DNA from: Jaltomata sinuosa
Lineage: Eukaryota > Streptophyta > Magnoliopsida > Solanales > Solanaceae
DNA: 64,000 nucleotides
NCBI GenBank assembly: GCA_003996215.1
Contig: QJPP01007248.1
Location: 1-64,000 of the forward strand
Direction: 5' to 3'
Below the pieces are notes generated by a model. It ran no database searches. It was not told where the DNA came from and was given only the letters and a program-made list of their open reading frames with translations. This document shows positions 11,768 to 24,084 of the stretch, piece after piece. Each line of letters starts with the position of its first letter. Within the stretch, counting starts at the first letter, position 1. The position numbers and the translations under genes are program-made.

Positions 11768-12822
11768 TGTTGACACTCAATTTTGGCCCTCCTTTTTCCC
11801 ATAATTAATTTTTATATGCTTCTTAATCCCGAGGACTTTTTCAAAATAATTTTCTTATTTATATATTAATTTTGGCACCAATAACCGTTTTTTTTTTTTA
11901 AAAAATGATTTCCTTTACTTTTTGTAATATTAATTACTAATAATATTGTATCTTATAAAATCATTCCAAAAATATTTTTTTTTTCTTTCTTTTTAACAAG
12001 ATATTGGTATAGTAACTTTTATTTCAAACTCTAAATAAATTTTATCGTATCGCTATAACATTTCCTAAATATTGTTCTATCAATTGAGGATTGCGATTAC
12101 GCGTATCAAAATTATGTTTAAGTCAACTATATACGTATTTGAAAATTAATTGGGATAAAAGAAAGCATCGTTACATTAATTAAGTGGAAAAACGACTAGG
12201 GAAAATTACATTTTTTTTTTTTTACAAATTAATTCATTTACTTGTTTGGGCCACTCTTATACCTATTTCATCCCAATTCCTCCTAGCCCACTACCCAACC
12301 GCCTGACCCAGCCCAAAACACCCCTGACCCGGCCCAAAATCACTCAACTAAACCCACCCCTTATTCTTTCTCTCCACTCTCTCACCCCACACTCAGCCAA
12401 ACCAAACAGACCCCTCACCTCAACACCGACAGCTCCCACCCCCAAACCCTGTCGCCCGTCGCCTCACCCCAAGACCCACCGGATTTTGCGGGCAAACGGC
12501 GATGGCGCCTCTCCCGTCACTTCATCCTTCTCTCCTCCACCTTTATAGCCATCCTATCACCCTTTTTGTCATCTCAAGAAACAGAGCTAAAAGCTCCCCT
12601 CCGCCGCCGGTTGCAGACCTCGGAAAAGAGGAAACCCAGCTGTTGCCCGACTGTCCGAGCTCCACACCGCCGACCCGTCACCATCTCTTTCAAATCCGCC
12701 TGAAAAGGTAGGCATCTCATCTTCCTTTTTCTCAGATTTCATCATTTCCTTTTGCAACTTGGCTTTCCAAGAATTCAAATTTTGAATTCTTGGAAAGAGC
12801 CGTTTGAGCCTTCAACTTTGGC

Positions 12823-12829
12823 TATAAAA
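12823..12829 (+). promoter_or_regulatory. LTR TATA box (TATAAAA)
   Basis: GCTATAAAAGGAACC lies about 1.05 kb into the LTR, downstream of a C-rich segment. Transcription would start near 12855, defining the U3/R border. Confidence 0.6.
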
Positions 12830-12883
12830 GGAACCCTTGGGTTTCAAACACAAGGAGAGAAAAAAAAAAAGAGGAACACAGAC

Positions 12884-12940
12884 ACACTCATACACACACA
12901 GAGAAAGGGACACACAAACACACACACACAGACAGACGGG
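12884..12940 (+). repeat. CA/GA-rich microsatellite
   Basis: Interrupted ACAC and AGACAG runs just downstream of the LTR TATA box. Confidence 0.7.
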
Positions 12941-15900
12941 CGGAAAATCAGAAACTAAAATCAACAGCTCACAAAAAATTGTTCTCCGGTTGTTCATTGT
13001 TGATTTCCATATACTCACTACTCGTTTTGCTTCCTGATTATTTTCGTTTGCTTTACTCGGATAACCGGAATCGGAGTCGGAATAGCTAGTTTGAAACTCG
13101 ACACTTGACGGCCTCAATCGCTGCCCAACACAAGGTAAATCCTATCCCGTTTTAATTATGTTGCGCTTATATTTTGTTAATCGTTTATTGTGTGGTTACT
13201 CGGGATGTTAGTTGGCTGATTTTAGGCATAAAAATGTGAAACGAAAATCAGTTCTAGTCGTTTGGTTTAGATTATGTGTTTGTGAAGTGTTTACAACTCA
13301 AAACTTGGCTTAATTGTTGTAAATGGTGTTGGTTGTTTGGTCTGAATTATCGTGACTAATTTGAAGTAAAGTAGTTGTTGGTTTGTTTGGTTGCATTTAT
13401 AGTTTGATGGAGTATTAGAAGAGTATTTTGCAACCTTTAAATGGCTCAAAATGAACTATAGGAAGTTTGGAGTCTTCATATATATTCATTGAACTATTTT
13501 GAGGTCATTGTGATATCACTCTTGATACTTCGAACACAATAATGGCTTACCTATGTCTTTGCTTGTTTGTATGATACGGGCAGCCCTTCATCTTAGCGTG
13601 AGGAGGTCTTTTAAAAGGCTCAAAACTTCAAGTATAGCAATCTGCCTCCCTTTTGCTTGAACACTTTAAAAATGCATCGATTGTTAGTTACGCTTTAGGC
13701 TAGTTGCTCACTTCAACGGGATTTTGAAACTTCTCACTTTAAGTTTTAAAAGATGATTGGCTACCTTTTGGAAGTTTATCGTATGTTTGAAGTCTACTAT
13801 TATTGTTTGATTTCACATCGTGAATATGGAAGTAGTAACTCGAATCTTAAAGCTTTCAAATAAATATAAGGTTTCAATATAGATTAAACATAGTGTTAGT
13901 TTCCTGTATGTTTTCAATATTGTACAGTTTTAATTGAGTCGTCTACCTCGTTCTTATTCCGTGCTGCGTATAATGTCGAGTATGTGATCATTTGTTAAAA
14001 ATTCTGTTTCAGCATTACTACACTATGACTGTAATTCAAATTAGTAAATTAGTCTCATATTAATCATAAAGGAAGAGGTCGTTGATCCTATGGTTTGTCG
14101 AATGTGTGTTTCACTATGTTGCTCATTTAGTTTTTCTTTCTAGGATTTGTTAAAAATCTGCTTTGCTTGTTCCCTGTTTAAAATTTCCGAGCCAAGATTG
14201 TTTATTCACGATCCTTCAAACCACTGAGGATACATGTTCGTTGCTTTTTTTTTTTTGTTAATTACTTAAGTTATGTTTCCTGCCAGGATAGTCAATAGGT
14301 AGTTGGATGCCTTTGGTTCTTTTACCTAAGCTTTGTCATTTTTTTTGTTTTCATTATGTGTTTATCTTCTTTAAAGTACAAAGAGGCAGTTAACTCTTGT
14401 CACATAGGGATCACGTTTCTTAATATTAATTTAATATATCTGTACAATATACATGAACTTGGGGTTAGTTGGAAAATTACTCAACTAGTAAATGTTTCCA
14501 TCTTGCTTCGAGGAATTACTCTCGTGTGCATTTTAGAATTTGAAAAGAGATAGTTTAATTCACTTTGCTTGATTGTGTGGGTAAAGGATATTTTTATTAC
14601 ATGTTTTGGTCATGAGTTTAAGCAAAAATCTGAAAGCAGGTTTGTGCGTTATTTCTCAACCTTGTTTACTTGAGATATACCACTACTAATATGTCTCTTA
14701 TTAATACGATTTTATTTTCTACTTAATTGGATTCTAATCTTTTTCTCTCTTGTTTCATGTACACCCCGGAGAGCTGGAGTTCTCACTTGAAACTCAACCT
14801 CGGCCCAATATATTTTGGGTCGAACAGCTATTAGGAATCATCGCAGTGTTCGGTGTCACTTATTAGGAGACTAGTTCCTCCAAAGGAATTTAACATACTT
14901 AGTCCTTTATTTTCTATACGCTTTTCTTAGTACTTGAATTGTTTAACTAACCTCGTATTATTCGTATACGCATTTTGTGTGATTTGGTTTAATGTTTATT
15001 TTTTCGCTCACAACTTTGTTGAGTTATCTTTATTTAGTTTAAAATTTTGAAAGTAAGTTTCCTTCATTCTTTAGTTTAGGCAAATGTTTTCGGGTTTCCC
15101 TTTTTAATTACTTTAAAATTAGTGGTTAAATACTTTCAAACATAGTAATAATAAATGGTAAATAGTGCAGATTTTTTAGGATTCATTAATTTAGGCTTTG
15201 TCGGAAAGCTTGTTTCAAATAACTCGCGGTAGATTTTCAAAGAATTAAAAACATTAATTAGCGATTTAATTTATTTTTCAAACAAATATTTAAGTCATTC
15301 TTAGGCTTTAAACTATAGAATGCTTTATCTAATTCAGGCAAGCTTTCTTTATATTTATTAATAACTTATGTATTCTCTTATTCTAACACCAATATTTTAC
15401 AAGTATTTTGCTATACTCTATATATATTTTGAGATTTTCAGATTTTTGAAGCCTAAAAATGCAAGGTATATATGTCATATGTTATCTACTACAAGGTATA
15501 TTTATATTTTACTCACTCTTCTTCCTACTTTAATTATACATATATTATTTTATCACAATTACATTTACGTACATAATACTTTCTTTCATATTCAATGCAT
15601 GTTCATTTTTACCTTACGAATAAAAGTCTCCCTTACATGAAAACAAATAATTCTCGTTCTCTACTCAATTTTCAAATTGTTCTTTTATATGAAATATATT
15701 TACAAAACAAATATGATTTCCTCTTATATCTTTTTCTCTATTACCAACATATTTCTTACATACTTTTACTTATCCAAATCTTTTTTTTTTTAAATAATAA
15801 ACCTTTCATATGATTTCTTACATTTTCAATATACATACGTCATCTTTATTTAATAACTATGTCATAAACTTTCTCAAACGTCAAGAACTACATATACTTT

Positions 15901-16466
15901 ACTTTACAAAGGTATATTTGTTATAAATAATATCTTTCATTTTTTACATAGCTTGTAAGTATATATTCTTATAAATCATAAAGTTCTACATACTTTAATT
16001 ATAATTATGATAAAAGTATTGTTATTAAACTTTCATATATTTTGACATGTACGTACATATGTTTCATCTTTTTACCACAAGCATATTTTATATTTTTGCC
16101 TATTGTAGTGGCATGTGTCATATACTTTGAGTTTTCTTAAATTAATAAAAAAAAATATATGTTTTTATCACCCTTTTCTAGCAAATAATGAGCAAATAAC
16201 TTTCCCAAATATTGTTTCTAAACTGAGTTTAAGGACTATCTTCGGATAGGCTCTGAAGGATGCCTAACACCTTCCCTTCGAGTAACCAAAACTCTTACTC
16301 AGAATCTCAAACGTTTTCGCAGACTAAAAACAGAGTTTTACATTAAAAAATGGTTTCCTAAGTTTCCTAAAATTTAGGTGGCGACTCTAAACCCTTTTCC
16401 AAAACAAAGGCAGAAGAGCCGAATGTTGCAAGCATATTTTGGCCAGTTCAAAATGAGGGCGCGACA

Positions 16467-17090
16467 CCCATGCCACTACATCCTCCTCCTTACCCCCAGA
16501 GGTTGAATTAAAAGATTGAGGATGGAAAATTTCACAAGTTCATCTTCATGCTGAAGAAGTTGTCAGTCAATATTCCTTTGGTCGAAGCATTGGAACATAT
16601 GTCTGGTTATGTAAAATTTATGAAAGATCTGGTGATGAGGAAGAGAACAGTCAGTTTTGAGCTAGAAAATAATTTGCACCACTGCAGTGCAATAGCATCC
16701 CGTTCTATGGTATAGAAGAAGGAAGATCCTGGAGCCTTCACCATCCCGTGCACTATTGGAGCATTCTATTTTGCCAAAGCTTTGTGTGATCTGGGTGCTA
16801 GTATAAATCTGAAGTTGCTTGCAGTCTACAATCAGTTAGGCTTGGGAGCCCCCTCTCTGACTATAATGCATCTACTTATGGCTGACCGAATGGTGAAAAG
16901 GCCTGTGGGAATGTTGTACGACGTATTGGTAAAGGTTGATACTTTTATCTTTCCTGCAAATTTTGTTATCCTAGATTGTGAGGTTGACTTTGAGGTGCCC
17001 ATTATCTTGGGGTGACCATTCTTGGCTACTGGGCGTGCTTTTGTTGACTTGGAAATGGGTCAGATGAAATTCAGGCTAAATGATGAAGAG
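16467..17090 (+). pseudogene. pro: Athila gag C-terminus and protease remnant
   Basis: Coding sequence resumes right after the nested LTR and includes an Athila gag-linker-like segment (KFIFMLKKLSVNIPLVEALE). TAG at 16713-16715 follows. The aspartic protease is at about 16740-17050, with active-site region CDLGASINLK and the ILG motif near its end. There the codon before PFLATG, normally Arg, is TGA (17013-17015). The frame continues directly into pol. Confidence 0.85.
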
Positions 17091-20000
17091 GTGACCTTCA
17101 ATGTATGCAAGTCGATGAAGCACCATGATGATATGAGAGTAGTTTCAGTGATTGATGTAGTTGATGAGGACCAGCTGGTTGTACCTATTGAGAAGCGACT
17201 TGGTGTAGAAGCCCTTGCAGCAGTCATCATGAATTTTAAGGGTGACGACATTGATGAATATGACGAGATGGTTGCAGCACTCACAGGTTTGGGATCTTAC
17301 ACTTATGCACCAAAGAAGCTGGATTTGGATTTGAAGAATAGAATGTCACCACCGGTGCGTCTATTTATTGAGGAGTCGCGAGTCTTGGAGCTCAAAGCAC
17401 TGCCAGCTCATCTTCGGTATGTATTTTTGGGAGATAATGAGAATTTGCCCGTAATCATTGCTGCAGATTTGGGTGAAGCACAAGTTGAGGCTCTGGTTAC
17501 AGTATTGAGGAAGTTTAGGAGAGCTATTGGGTGGACCATCGCAGACATTATTGGGATTTTGCCTAGAATCTGTACTCATAAAATCCAGCTTGAGCCTGAT
17601 TGTGTTCCATCTATTGAGCATCAGCATAGGTTAAATCAGCCTATGCAAGAAGTCGTTAAGAAGGAGATCATAAAGTGGCTGGATACAGGTGTGGTTTACC
17701 TGATTTCTGACAACAAGTGGGTAAGCCCGGTTCAGTGCGTACCAAAGAAAGGAGGGATTACTGTGGTTCCTAATGCTAAAAATGAGTTGATTCCGATGAG
17801 GCCAGTGACAGGCTGGCGCATATGCATGGATTACAGAAAGTTGAATGTGTGGACTGACAAGGACCATTTTCCAATGCCATTCATGGATCAGATGCTATAC
17901 CATCTTACAGGTAGAGGTTGGTACTATTTTCTTGATGGTTATTCGGGGTATAATCAAATCTCTATTACCCCCGAAGACCAAAAGAAAACCATATTCATAT
18001 GCCCATATGGGACGTTCGCCTTTAAGAGGATGTCGTTTGCTCTTTGCAATGCACCAGCAACCTTTCAGAGATGTATGATGTCCATCTTTTTTGATATGGT
18101 GGAGGACACGATAGAGGTATTTATGGATGACTTTTCTGTGGTGGGTGACTCTTTTGAAGATTGTCTAGATCATCTGGGTTGTGTGTTAAAACGGTGTGAA
18201 GAGTGCAACCTAGTGCTGAATTAAGAGAAGTGTCGCTTCATGGTCAAAGAAGGCATCGTACTTGGTCACTGAATTTTGAAGAAGGGCATAGAAGTTGATA
18301 GAGCAAAGATTGAGGTGATTGAAAAATTGCCCCCACCAGTTTCTGTCAAAGGTATTTGGAGTTTCTTGGGTCATGCAGGTGTATATTGGAGGTTTATCAA
18401 GGACTTTTCCGAAATAGAAAATCCATTGTGCAAGTTGTTTGAGAAAGAGGTAAAATTTGTATGTGACGATGCTTGTCTCAAGGCATTCGAGTGCCTCAAA
18501 GAGAAGTTGGTTACAGATCCTATCATAACTGCTCCTGATTGGTCGCAACCGTTTGAGGTTATGTGTGATACTAGTGGGGTGGCGCTAGGAGTAGTCCTAG
18601 GCTAAAGGCGCGAGAATATTCTTTATCCTATTTACTACGCTAGTAAGGCACTTAACCCGGCTCAGAAGAACTATAAAGTGACTGAATAGGAACTCCTTGC
18701 TGTGGTGTTTACCTTTGAGAAATTCAGATCTTATTTGCTTGGCACCAAGGTGTTGGTACATACTGACCATTCAGCTCTTCGTTATCTCATGGCGAAGAAG
18801 GACACAAAACCAAGGTTGATTAGATGGGGGTTGCTGCTACAAGAGTTCAACTTCGAGGTTAAAGACCGAAAGGGTACAGAAAATCAGGTGGCAGACCATT
18901 TGTCTAGGTTGGAGGAAGAAGCTATGCTGAAACTGAATGATGAGCTCGAGATTGATGATTGGTTTCCTGATGAACAGGTATTGGCTGCTTCTCAGGACTT
19001 GATCCCATGGTTCGCAGACATTGCAAACTATTTGGCAAGTGATTTAGTGCATGATGATATGTCCGTTCACCAAAGGAGAAAGTTCATGTCTGGCGTGAAG
19101 AAATACTTTTGGGAAGAGTCATTCTTATTTCGTGTCTGTGCTAATACCATGATATGGAGATGTGTGCCGGAAGCTGAGATGATGGAGATATTGGAAGCAT
19201 GCCATTCATCCCCTATTGGAGGTCATCATAGTGGTATCCGGACAGCCCATAAGATTTTACAGTGCGGCTATTATTGGCCGACTATTCATAAAGATGCCCA
19301 TGAGTTTGCAAAGGCTTGTAGCAGGTGTCAGAGGGAAGGAGGCATATCAAAGAGGCATGAGCTTCCTATGAATCTCATCCTTGTGATTGAGCTATTTGAT
19401 GTGTGGGGCATTGACTTAATGGGGCCGTTTGTGCTATCTGACTGGAACTGGTATATATTTGTAGTTGTTGACTATGTGTCTAAGTGGGTGGAGGTGATTG
19501 CGCTTCCAAGCAATGAGGGTAAATATGTCACAGCGTTCTTGACAAAGAACATCTTCTCCAGATTCGGTATGCCAAGGGCCATTATTAGCGATGGAGGCTC
19601 TCACTTCTGCAACAAGTTGTTTTGTGCCTTGCTTGAGAAATATGGAGTGAAACACAGAGTTGCAACCACTTATCATCCGCAGACGAGTGGGCAAGTGGAG
19701 GTCTCCAATAGAGAAATCAAGTCAATCCTGTCCAAGACCGTTAATGCAAATAGAAAGGATTGGTCGCGGAAGCTTGAAGATGTATTGTGGGCGTACCGGA
19801 CTACATACAAGACTCCAATAGGCATGTCTCCATACCAGCTTGTGCTTGGTAAGGCGTGACACCTTTCGGTTGAACTACAGCACAAGGCCATGTGGGCCTT
19901 AAAGAAGCTGAACTTGAGTGGGGTACAACATCATTGCAAAGGCTAGGGCAGCTGAATGAGTTGGATGAGTTCCGACTGAATGCATATGAAATTTCAGCTC

Positions 20001-20248
20001 TGTACAAGGAGAGAGTGAAGTTTTACCATGACTGGAAGATAGAGAAGAGATATTTTCAGCCAGGTGACTTGGTCCTGCTTTTCAACTCTAGACTTCACTT
20101 GTTTCCTCGAAAATTGAAATCCAAGTGGATTGGACCCTTCAAGGTGGTTCAAGTTTTCCCTCATGGAGCTATTGAACTTGAAAACCTTAAAGGGAAAAGG
20201 TTCAAAGCAAACGGGCAGCGGATAAAAGCATATTTTGGCACAGCATAG
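17091..20248 (+). pseudogene. pol: Athila pol: RT, RNase H, integrase
   Basis: One frame from protease through to 19858 is broken by TAA 18222, TGA 18270, TAA 18603, TAG 18687 and TGA 19857. The integrase C-terminus continues in another frame at 19892-20248. RT (about 17690-18250) shows WRICMDYRKLN and FMDD. RNase H (about 18450-18890) shows VMCDTSG and HTDHSALRYL. Integrase (about 19180-19850) keeps a full HHCC finger (CHSSPIGGHHSG, CSRCQREG) and catalytic WGIDLMGP, ISDGGS and GQVEVSNRE with 35-residue spacing. Several stops replace residues conserved as Arg or Gln in the family (GH*ILKK, VLG*RRE, VTE*ELLAV), which fits C-to-T decay. Confidence 0.9.
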
Positions 20249-20309
20249 GAAGTCAAGACAATTGAAGCTTGGAGCACAGATGAGTTCATTCCACCCAAAG
20301 AGCTTGATG

Positions 20310-20381
20310 AAGTCTGAGTAATCAAGCAACTTGCGTCGTGCCGCGACGTTAAATCAGGCGCTACATGGGAGGCAACCCATG
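20310..20381 (+). repeat. 72-nt hairpin repeat, copy 1
   Basis: The unit begins AAGTCTGAGTA, passes through GCGTCGTGCCGCGACG and ends in the hairpin CATGGG-AGGCAA-CCCATG (20364-20381). The same unit occurs at 20449 and 20994. Confidence 0.85.
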
Positions 20382-20448
20382 ATGTTGTAATTTGGCTCTG
20401 ATTTACTTTATGTTAGTTGTAGTGTAAAGACTATAGAGTGTTTTGGTG

Positions 20449-20520
20449 AAGTCTGAGTAGCCAAAACACTTGCGTCATGCCGCGATGTTAAATCAGGTGC
20501 TGCTTGGGAAGCAACCCAAG
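20449..20520 (+). repeat. 72-nt hairpin repeat, copy 2
   Basis: This copy has the same length and layout as copy 1. Its hairpin is CTTGGG-AAGCAA-CCCAAG (20503-20520): one base pair is swapped from A-T to T-A on both sides of the stem. Confidence 0.85.
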
Positions 20521-20993
20521 GCTAAATGTCTGCTATATGTGCATAAATAGGTGGAGGAAAAGTGCTGGAGAAAATCAAACTCAGAAAATGGATAAGTCAG
20601 GGTCCACGAGTATGGTTCACGGATCGTGGACCATTCCACGAGTTGTTGAACTAACTTGTGGAACTCAGGTGATCACGGCCAAGTGTAGAACAACTTCCAT
20701 GAACTAGCTCCTCAGTCATGAACACAATTATGAATCATGATTTGCAGTCATGGAAATCAGAGGAAACCTGGGTGGCAGGACGTGTTCCACGATACCCTTC
20801 TATGAATCGTAGTTTGTTCCATGATTCATGATCACCGGCCCCGCACACTTCATCAAATGACGGCGCTTAGGTGCCACAGGTATGTTCCTGCCTCCCTATG
20901 ATTCTACTTTTCTTGATGCATTGAGGACAATACACATTACTTTTTGGTAGGGTGGGGGCAGCAACTGTCCGTATTTTGATGGGTCATTTGGCA

Positions 20994-21065
20994 AAGTCTG
21001 AGTAGCCAAAAGACCCGCATCATGCCACGACATTAAATCATGCGCTACATGGGAGGCAACCCATG
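20994..21065 (+). repeat. 72-nt hairpin repeat, copy 3
   Basis: The third unit lies 473 bp further on and is again exactly 72 nt. Its hairpin CATGGG-AGGCAA-CCCATG is at 21048-21065; the upstream GC-rich palindrome seen in copy 1 has decayed. Confidence 0.83.
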
Positions 21066-21729
21066 AGGGTACTCAAAAGGTACCCGAGTCCTTAGGGTTT
21101 TCTTGTCTGTGTTCTTTCCCTAATGATTTTTATTTCTGTTGAACCATCACGTTTAGTATAGGTTGTATGTAGTAAAAGAAGAAAAGGAACTTAGTGCAGT
21201 CTGTGATATGATTTTTGGAACTGGATTTTTGATTGAAAAAATGGAAACCCCTCCATATTTTATGTGGCATGGTAGTATCTGTTCTTGATAGACTAACCAT
21301 TATGGATCTGTGCATGACATTGTAATGTAATCAACTTGATGAATGGCTTAAGCTTGAGCATGAACCTGATAATTAGCATGTAATTGTTTGACTCGGTGCC
21401 ATGAGTGTGTGAGCTTATTTTGACTTGTTCTTGCGTTGTGTGCCAATCTAGAACTTGCCCGGTTAGTCTTGCTTAGGTTCTAGGATGGTTGGTTAGGAAA
21501 GGATCATAGGCCATTTTTGACTTAGTCCACTTTATCCAAATGACCAACCAAATGAAGTAAATATCCTTTGATCCCTGATTTTGAGCCTAAATTGACCCGT
21601 TTTGTTGTTTAGCCTAATCACCTTCCTTGTCTTTTTGCAAAACCTTTAGTTTGGCCCTGGTCCCTCCTTGGACATCGTGTACCTCAACTCAGGCAAATCG
21701 CCTAAGTTGAGGGTGGCTACTGTAGAGCT

Positions 21730-22010
21730 GAGTGAGGAGTAGGGGTATGAAAAGAGAAGGTTAGTAATGAAAAAGGGAAATAACGGGTGTGGAGGGCATG
21801 ATAAAGAAAAGAAAAAGAAAGAGAAAAACAAAGAAAAAGAAAAGAAAAAAAAAATATGAAAAAAGAGTTGAATTTGAACCAAAAGTCGCACCTATCACTT
21901 GTTGAAAAATAAAAAGGGAGAAAAAAAAAGGGAAGGAAAAGAATAGAGTTGGTCCGATAAGTGGAGAAAGAAAAAACAAAAAAAATAGCATAGTGTCAAG
22001 GAGGGATTAG
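21730..22010 (+). repeat. Purine-rich (GAAA) low-complexity tract
   Basis: Dense AAAGAAAAAGA-type sequence inside the Athila 3' region. The opposite strand is open but encodes only Phe/Ser/Leu runs. Confidence 0.8.
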
Positions 22011-22526
22011 TCACTGATTTCCATATCTACCATACCCATCCCCAAGCCTATGTTACAAGCCAAGAGAAGTCCTATAGTGATCCTAATCCAATTGTCCAAA
22101 AGCCGTGGCATAGAAAATAAGGGCAAGCCTATGGTATTGTGCACTCATTGTTTGAATATCTATTGTGAGTGCGAATGTCTTTGTTCAGTCCCCAAATTCT
22201 TGATGATATTATGGTGTGATTGGGACTTCTTTGTGGTGAGGGCACTGGAGCAACTTTGAATGCTAACTATTAGCGTAAGTCTCATATGTGTATGCTACGT
22301 CGTCTATTGATAGTATAATGTCATTCCTGGATCCTCTTGTGTTGTCTTGATAGTCAGAACTCATGCATTGATTTTGTATTGAAAAGGGAGGGGGGATACT
22401 TGTTATGAACTAAATCGCGAAATCATATGACTGACGTAGTTACTAGTTTTCTTTTGCGATAGCGTCGTTCTAGGATAGTTTTGTTTCGTCCCTTGAGGAC
22501 AAGCAATGACTTTAAGTTGAGGGTGT

Positions 22527-24084
22527 TGATGTGTCGTGGCTTTGCGGCGCTTTCGACACTTAAAACTTGGAATTTGAGCATCTCCTTTAGTGATTTTTAG
22601 TAAGATTTGATGTGTTTTGGAGTCATGCGCAGGAAAATAGGTTTTGGAGACAGTGTGCAGAAAAAGACTGATAATTAGGCTGAAACTGACTTCCACGACT
22701 CATAACCACGAGTCGTCAATCATTCCATAAGTCGTGGGATTCAGTCGTGGAGACATTACTGAAGCATGAGTTGTGGCATGAGTTCTACAAAAGGATTCCA
22801 TGAATCGTGGACAGGTCCACGAGTTGTGAACCTTGGTCGTGAAAGAAGATCAGAAGAGGAACAAAATAGCCTGTGTTCTACGGATGGTTCCCACGAGTCG
22901 TGATCTATGCTCGTGGAAGATGATCAGAGAAGGGGCAAAGAGTCTGAGTCCTACGACCCAACTCTACGAGCCATGATCCATCCCACGAGTCGTAGACTGC
23001 TATCGTGGAAAGGAACCCGCAGAAGAACAAAGTTGCCTGAGTTCCACGAGTACTGTCCATGAGCCGTAGAATCTCCCACGAATCGTGGAATGGTTTCGTG
23101 AAAGCTGCCGACTCCAGTTTCCCAGTTGTATTAGGAAAGGATTTAATTTCGTCTATAAATACTTTCCCCTAGGTTTTTATTTAGGGTGGTTACACGGTAT
23201 GTTTTGAGCGACTTTTTGGATAGTTGTTAATTTATTGTGGTGTTGAATTCAAAGTTTAGTTCTTGGCAATTCGAAGTGTTCTTGAGATTATTTTTTAAGA
23301 TTCTAGTTTTCTTTATTCTTCTTTGTAAGTATCTCTTCATGATTGCTCAAACAAACATTGATTGCATGCTTATGAACATGAGTAGCTAAATCCACAACTA
23401 CGGTTGTGGGAATCATGAAGGATTAATGAAGTAGGCAAAGTACTTAGGTAATCTAGGAAGGTGTTGATTGCATGTATTGTTCTTCATTTCGCTTTGATTG
23501 CTTTTTAACGGTGTACAACGTTAGAACTTGCCTTATCCTTACTTGCCGGACCAAGGAGGTAACAGAGGGGAAAAGGGTTGTAAACAACAGGATTCGAGGC
23601 TATCAACCCTCCTCTAATAGCCTGACCTTGTCCAGGAATAGCTAATCTGGGATCAAGGGTAAGGGTTAGTAAAGCGACACCCGCGGCCGGACCAAGGCGT
23701 GTCGTGAAATTTACCTAGTTGTCGGACCAAGGAATTAGGTGAACCTAACTTACCGATTATGCATGCTAAGCACTAAACTAGTTAACCAAGTACAAAAGCC
23801 TTACTAAGTTATGATCTCATGGGGAACACGACCCTAGTCACTTCTCTTATTGATAGCAACTGTTGAAATTGATCTCTGTTACTTGTACTAATTCACATTA
23901 CGATCTTTACTTGTAACTTAAAAAAAACCTTTTGCGGGAAATAAACGACTAAAAGACTGAGTAAACACTAATCGACCATAATCCTACTATATTCCCTGTG
24001 GGATCGACCCCAACCTTTAGTTGGGTTCTATATTTGAACAGCGACCGCTTGCGCTTCTTTTAGAGGTGTAATTTGGGCGCATCA
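22527..24084 (+). repeat. Athila 3' LTR, 1558 bp
   Basis: The LTR begins TGATGTGTCG directly after the polypurine tract and ends GGGCGCATCA at 24084. The TGATG...CATCA ends are exact inverse complements. U3 (22690-23110) is packed with CCACGAGTCGTGG-like palindromes. A TATA box lies at 23154. The downstream part carries GGGATCGACCCC, a sequence commonly seen near Athila LTR ends. Confidence 0.88.
23154..23160 (+). promoter_or_regulatory. Athila LTR TATA box (TATAAAT)
   Basis: GTCTATAAATACTTTCC lies about 630 bp into the LTR, after the palindrome-rich U3. It marks the likely promoter. Confidence 0.6.

Larger units (their letters stand above)
1..16466 (+). mobile_element. Ogre/Tat-lineage Ty3/gypsy retrotransposon, 5' end outside the window
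   Basis: The element contains, in order, an extra ORF1, gag, aspartic protease with G-patch, a predicted intron, RT, RNase H, a second RNase H, integrase, a long 3' UTR with several tandem repeats, a polypurine tract and a 3' LTR. An ORF upstream of gag, a second RNase H of archaeal type, an intron between protease and RT, and LTRs of several kb are established hallmarks of the Tat/Ogre lineage. The 5' LTR and primer-binding site lie left of the window. Several stops and a frameshift mean this copy is no longer autonomous. It ends at 16466 inside Athila coding sequence, so it inserted into an older Athila element. Confidence 0.9.
11768..16466 (+). repeat. 3' LTR of the Ogre/Tat element, about 4.7 kb
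   Basis: The LTR starts TGTTGACACTC after the polypurine tract and ends GGGCGCGACA at 16466, where Athila coding sequence resumes. Inside are a C-rich block (12250-12720), a TATA box at 12823, a CA-rich microsatellite (about 12884-12940) and a long T-rich stretch (13140-16400) with no supportable gene. A length of 4-5 kb is usual for Ogre LTRs. The partner 5' LTR is outside the window, so the exact ends rest on the TG...CA rule and the junctions. Confidence 0.8.
20249..22526 (+). other. Athila 3' non-coding region
   Basis: There is no supportable gene between integrase and the LTR. The region contains three 72-nt hairpin repeats, a block rich in CCACGA/TCGTGG-type half-palindromes (about 20590-20850) resembling the LTR U3, and a purine-rich tract (21730-22010). 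The purine-rich polypurine tract AAGTTGAGGGTG lies at about 22514-22525, just before the LTR. Confidence 0.75.
16467..24084 (+). mobile_element. Athila-lineage Ty3/gypsy retrotransposon, 5' part beyond the nested insertion
   Basis: Protease, RT, RNase H and integrase sequences match the Athila style (PCTIG, CDLGASINL and the FMDDFSVVG form of the RT active site). They are followed by a long non-coding 3' region, a polypurine tract and a 3' LTR. The element starts abruptly at 16467 in gag-protease linker sequence because the Ogre/Tat element inserted there; its 5' half should lie left of the window. Its right end at 24084 abuts gag sequence of a minus-strand element, into which Athila itself inserted. 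There is no env-like ORF. Confidence 0.88.

Noticed and set aside
12246..12711. Pro/Thr-rich reading frame in the Ogre LTR
   Set aside because: C-rich LTR sequence upstream of the LTR TATA box; composition explains the open frame and no domain is seen.
20504..20707. Candidate env-like ORF in Athila
   Set aside because: Only 67 codons, spans a hairpin repeat, and has no signal peptide or membrane segment.
21646..21991. Minus-strand Phe/Ser-rich frames in the Athila 3' region
   Set aside because: Complement of the purine-rich GAAA tract.
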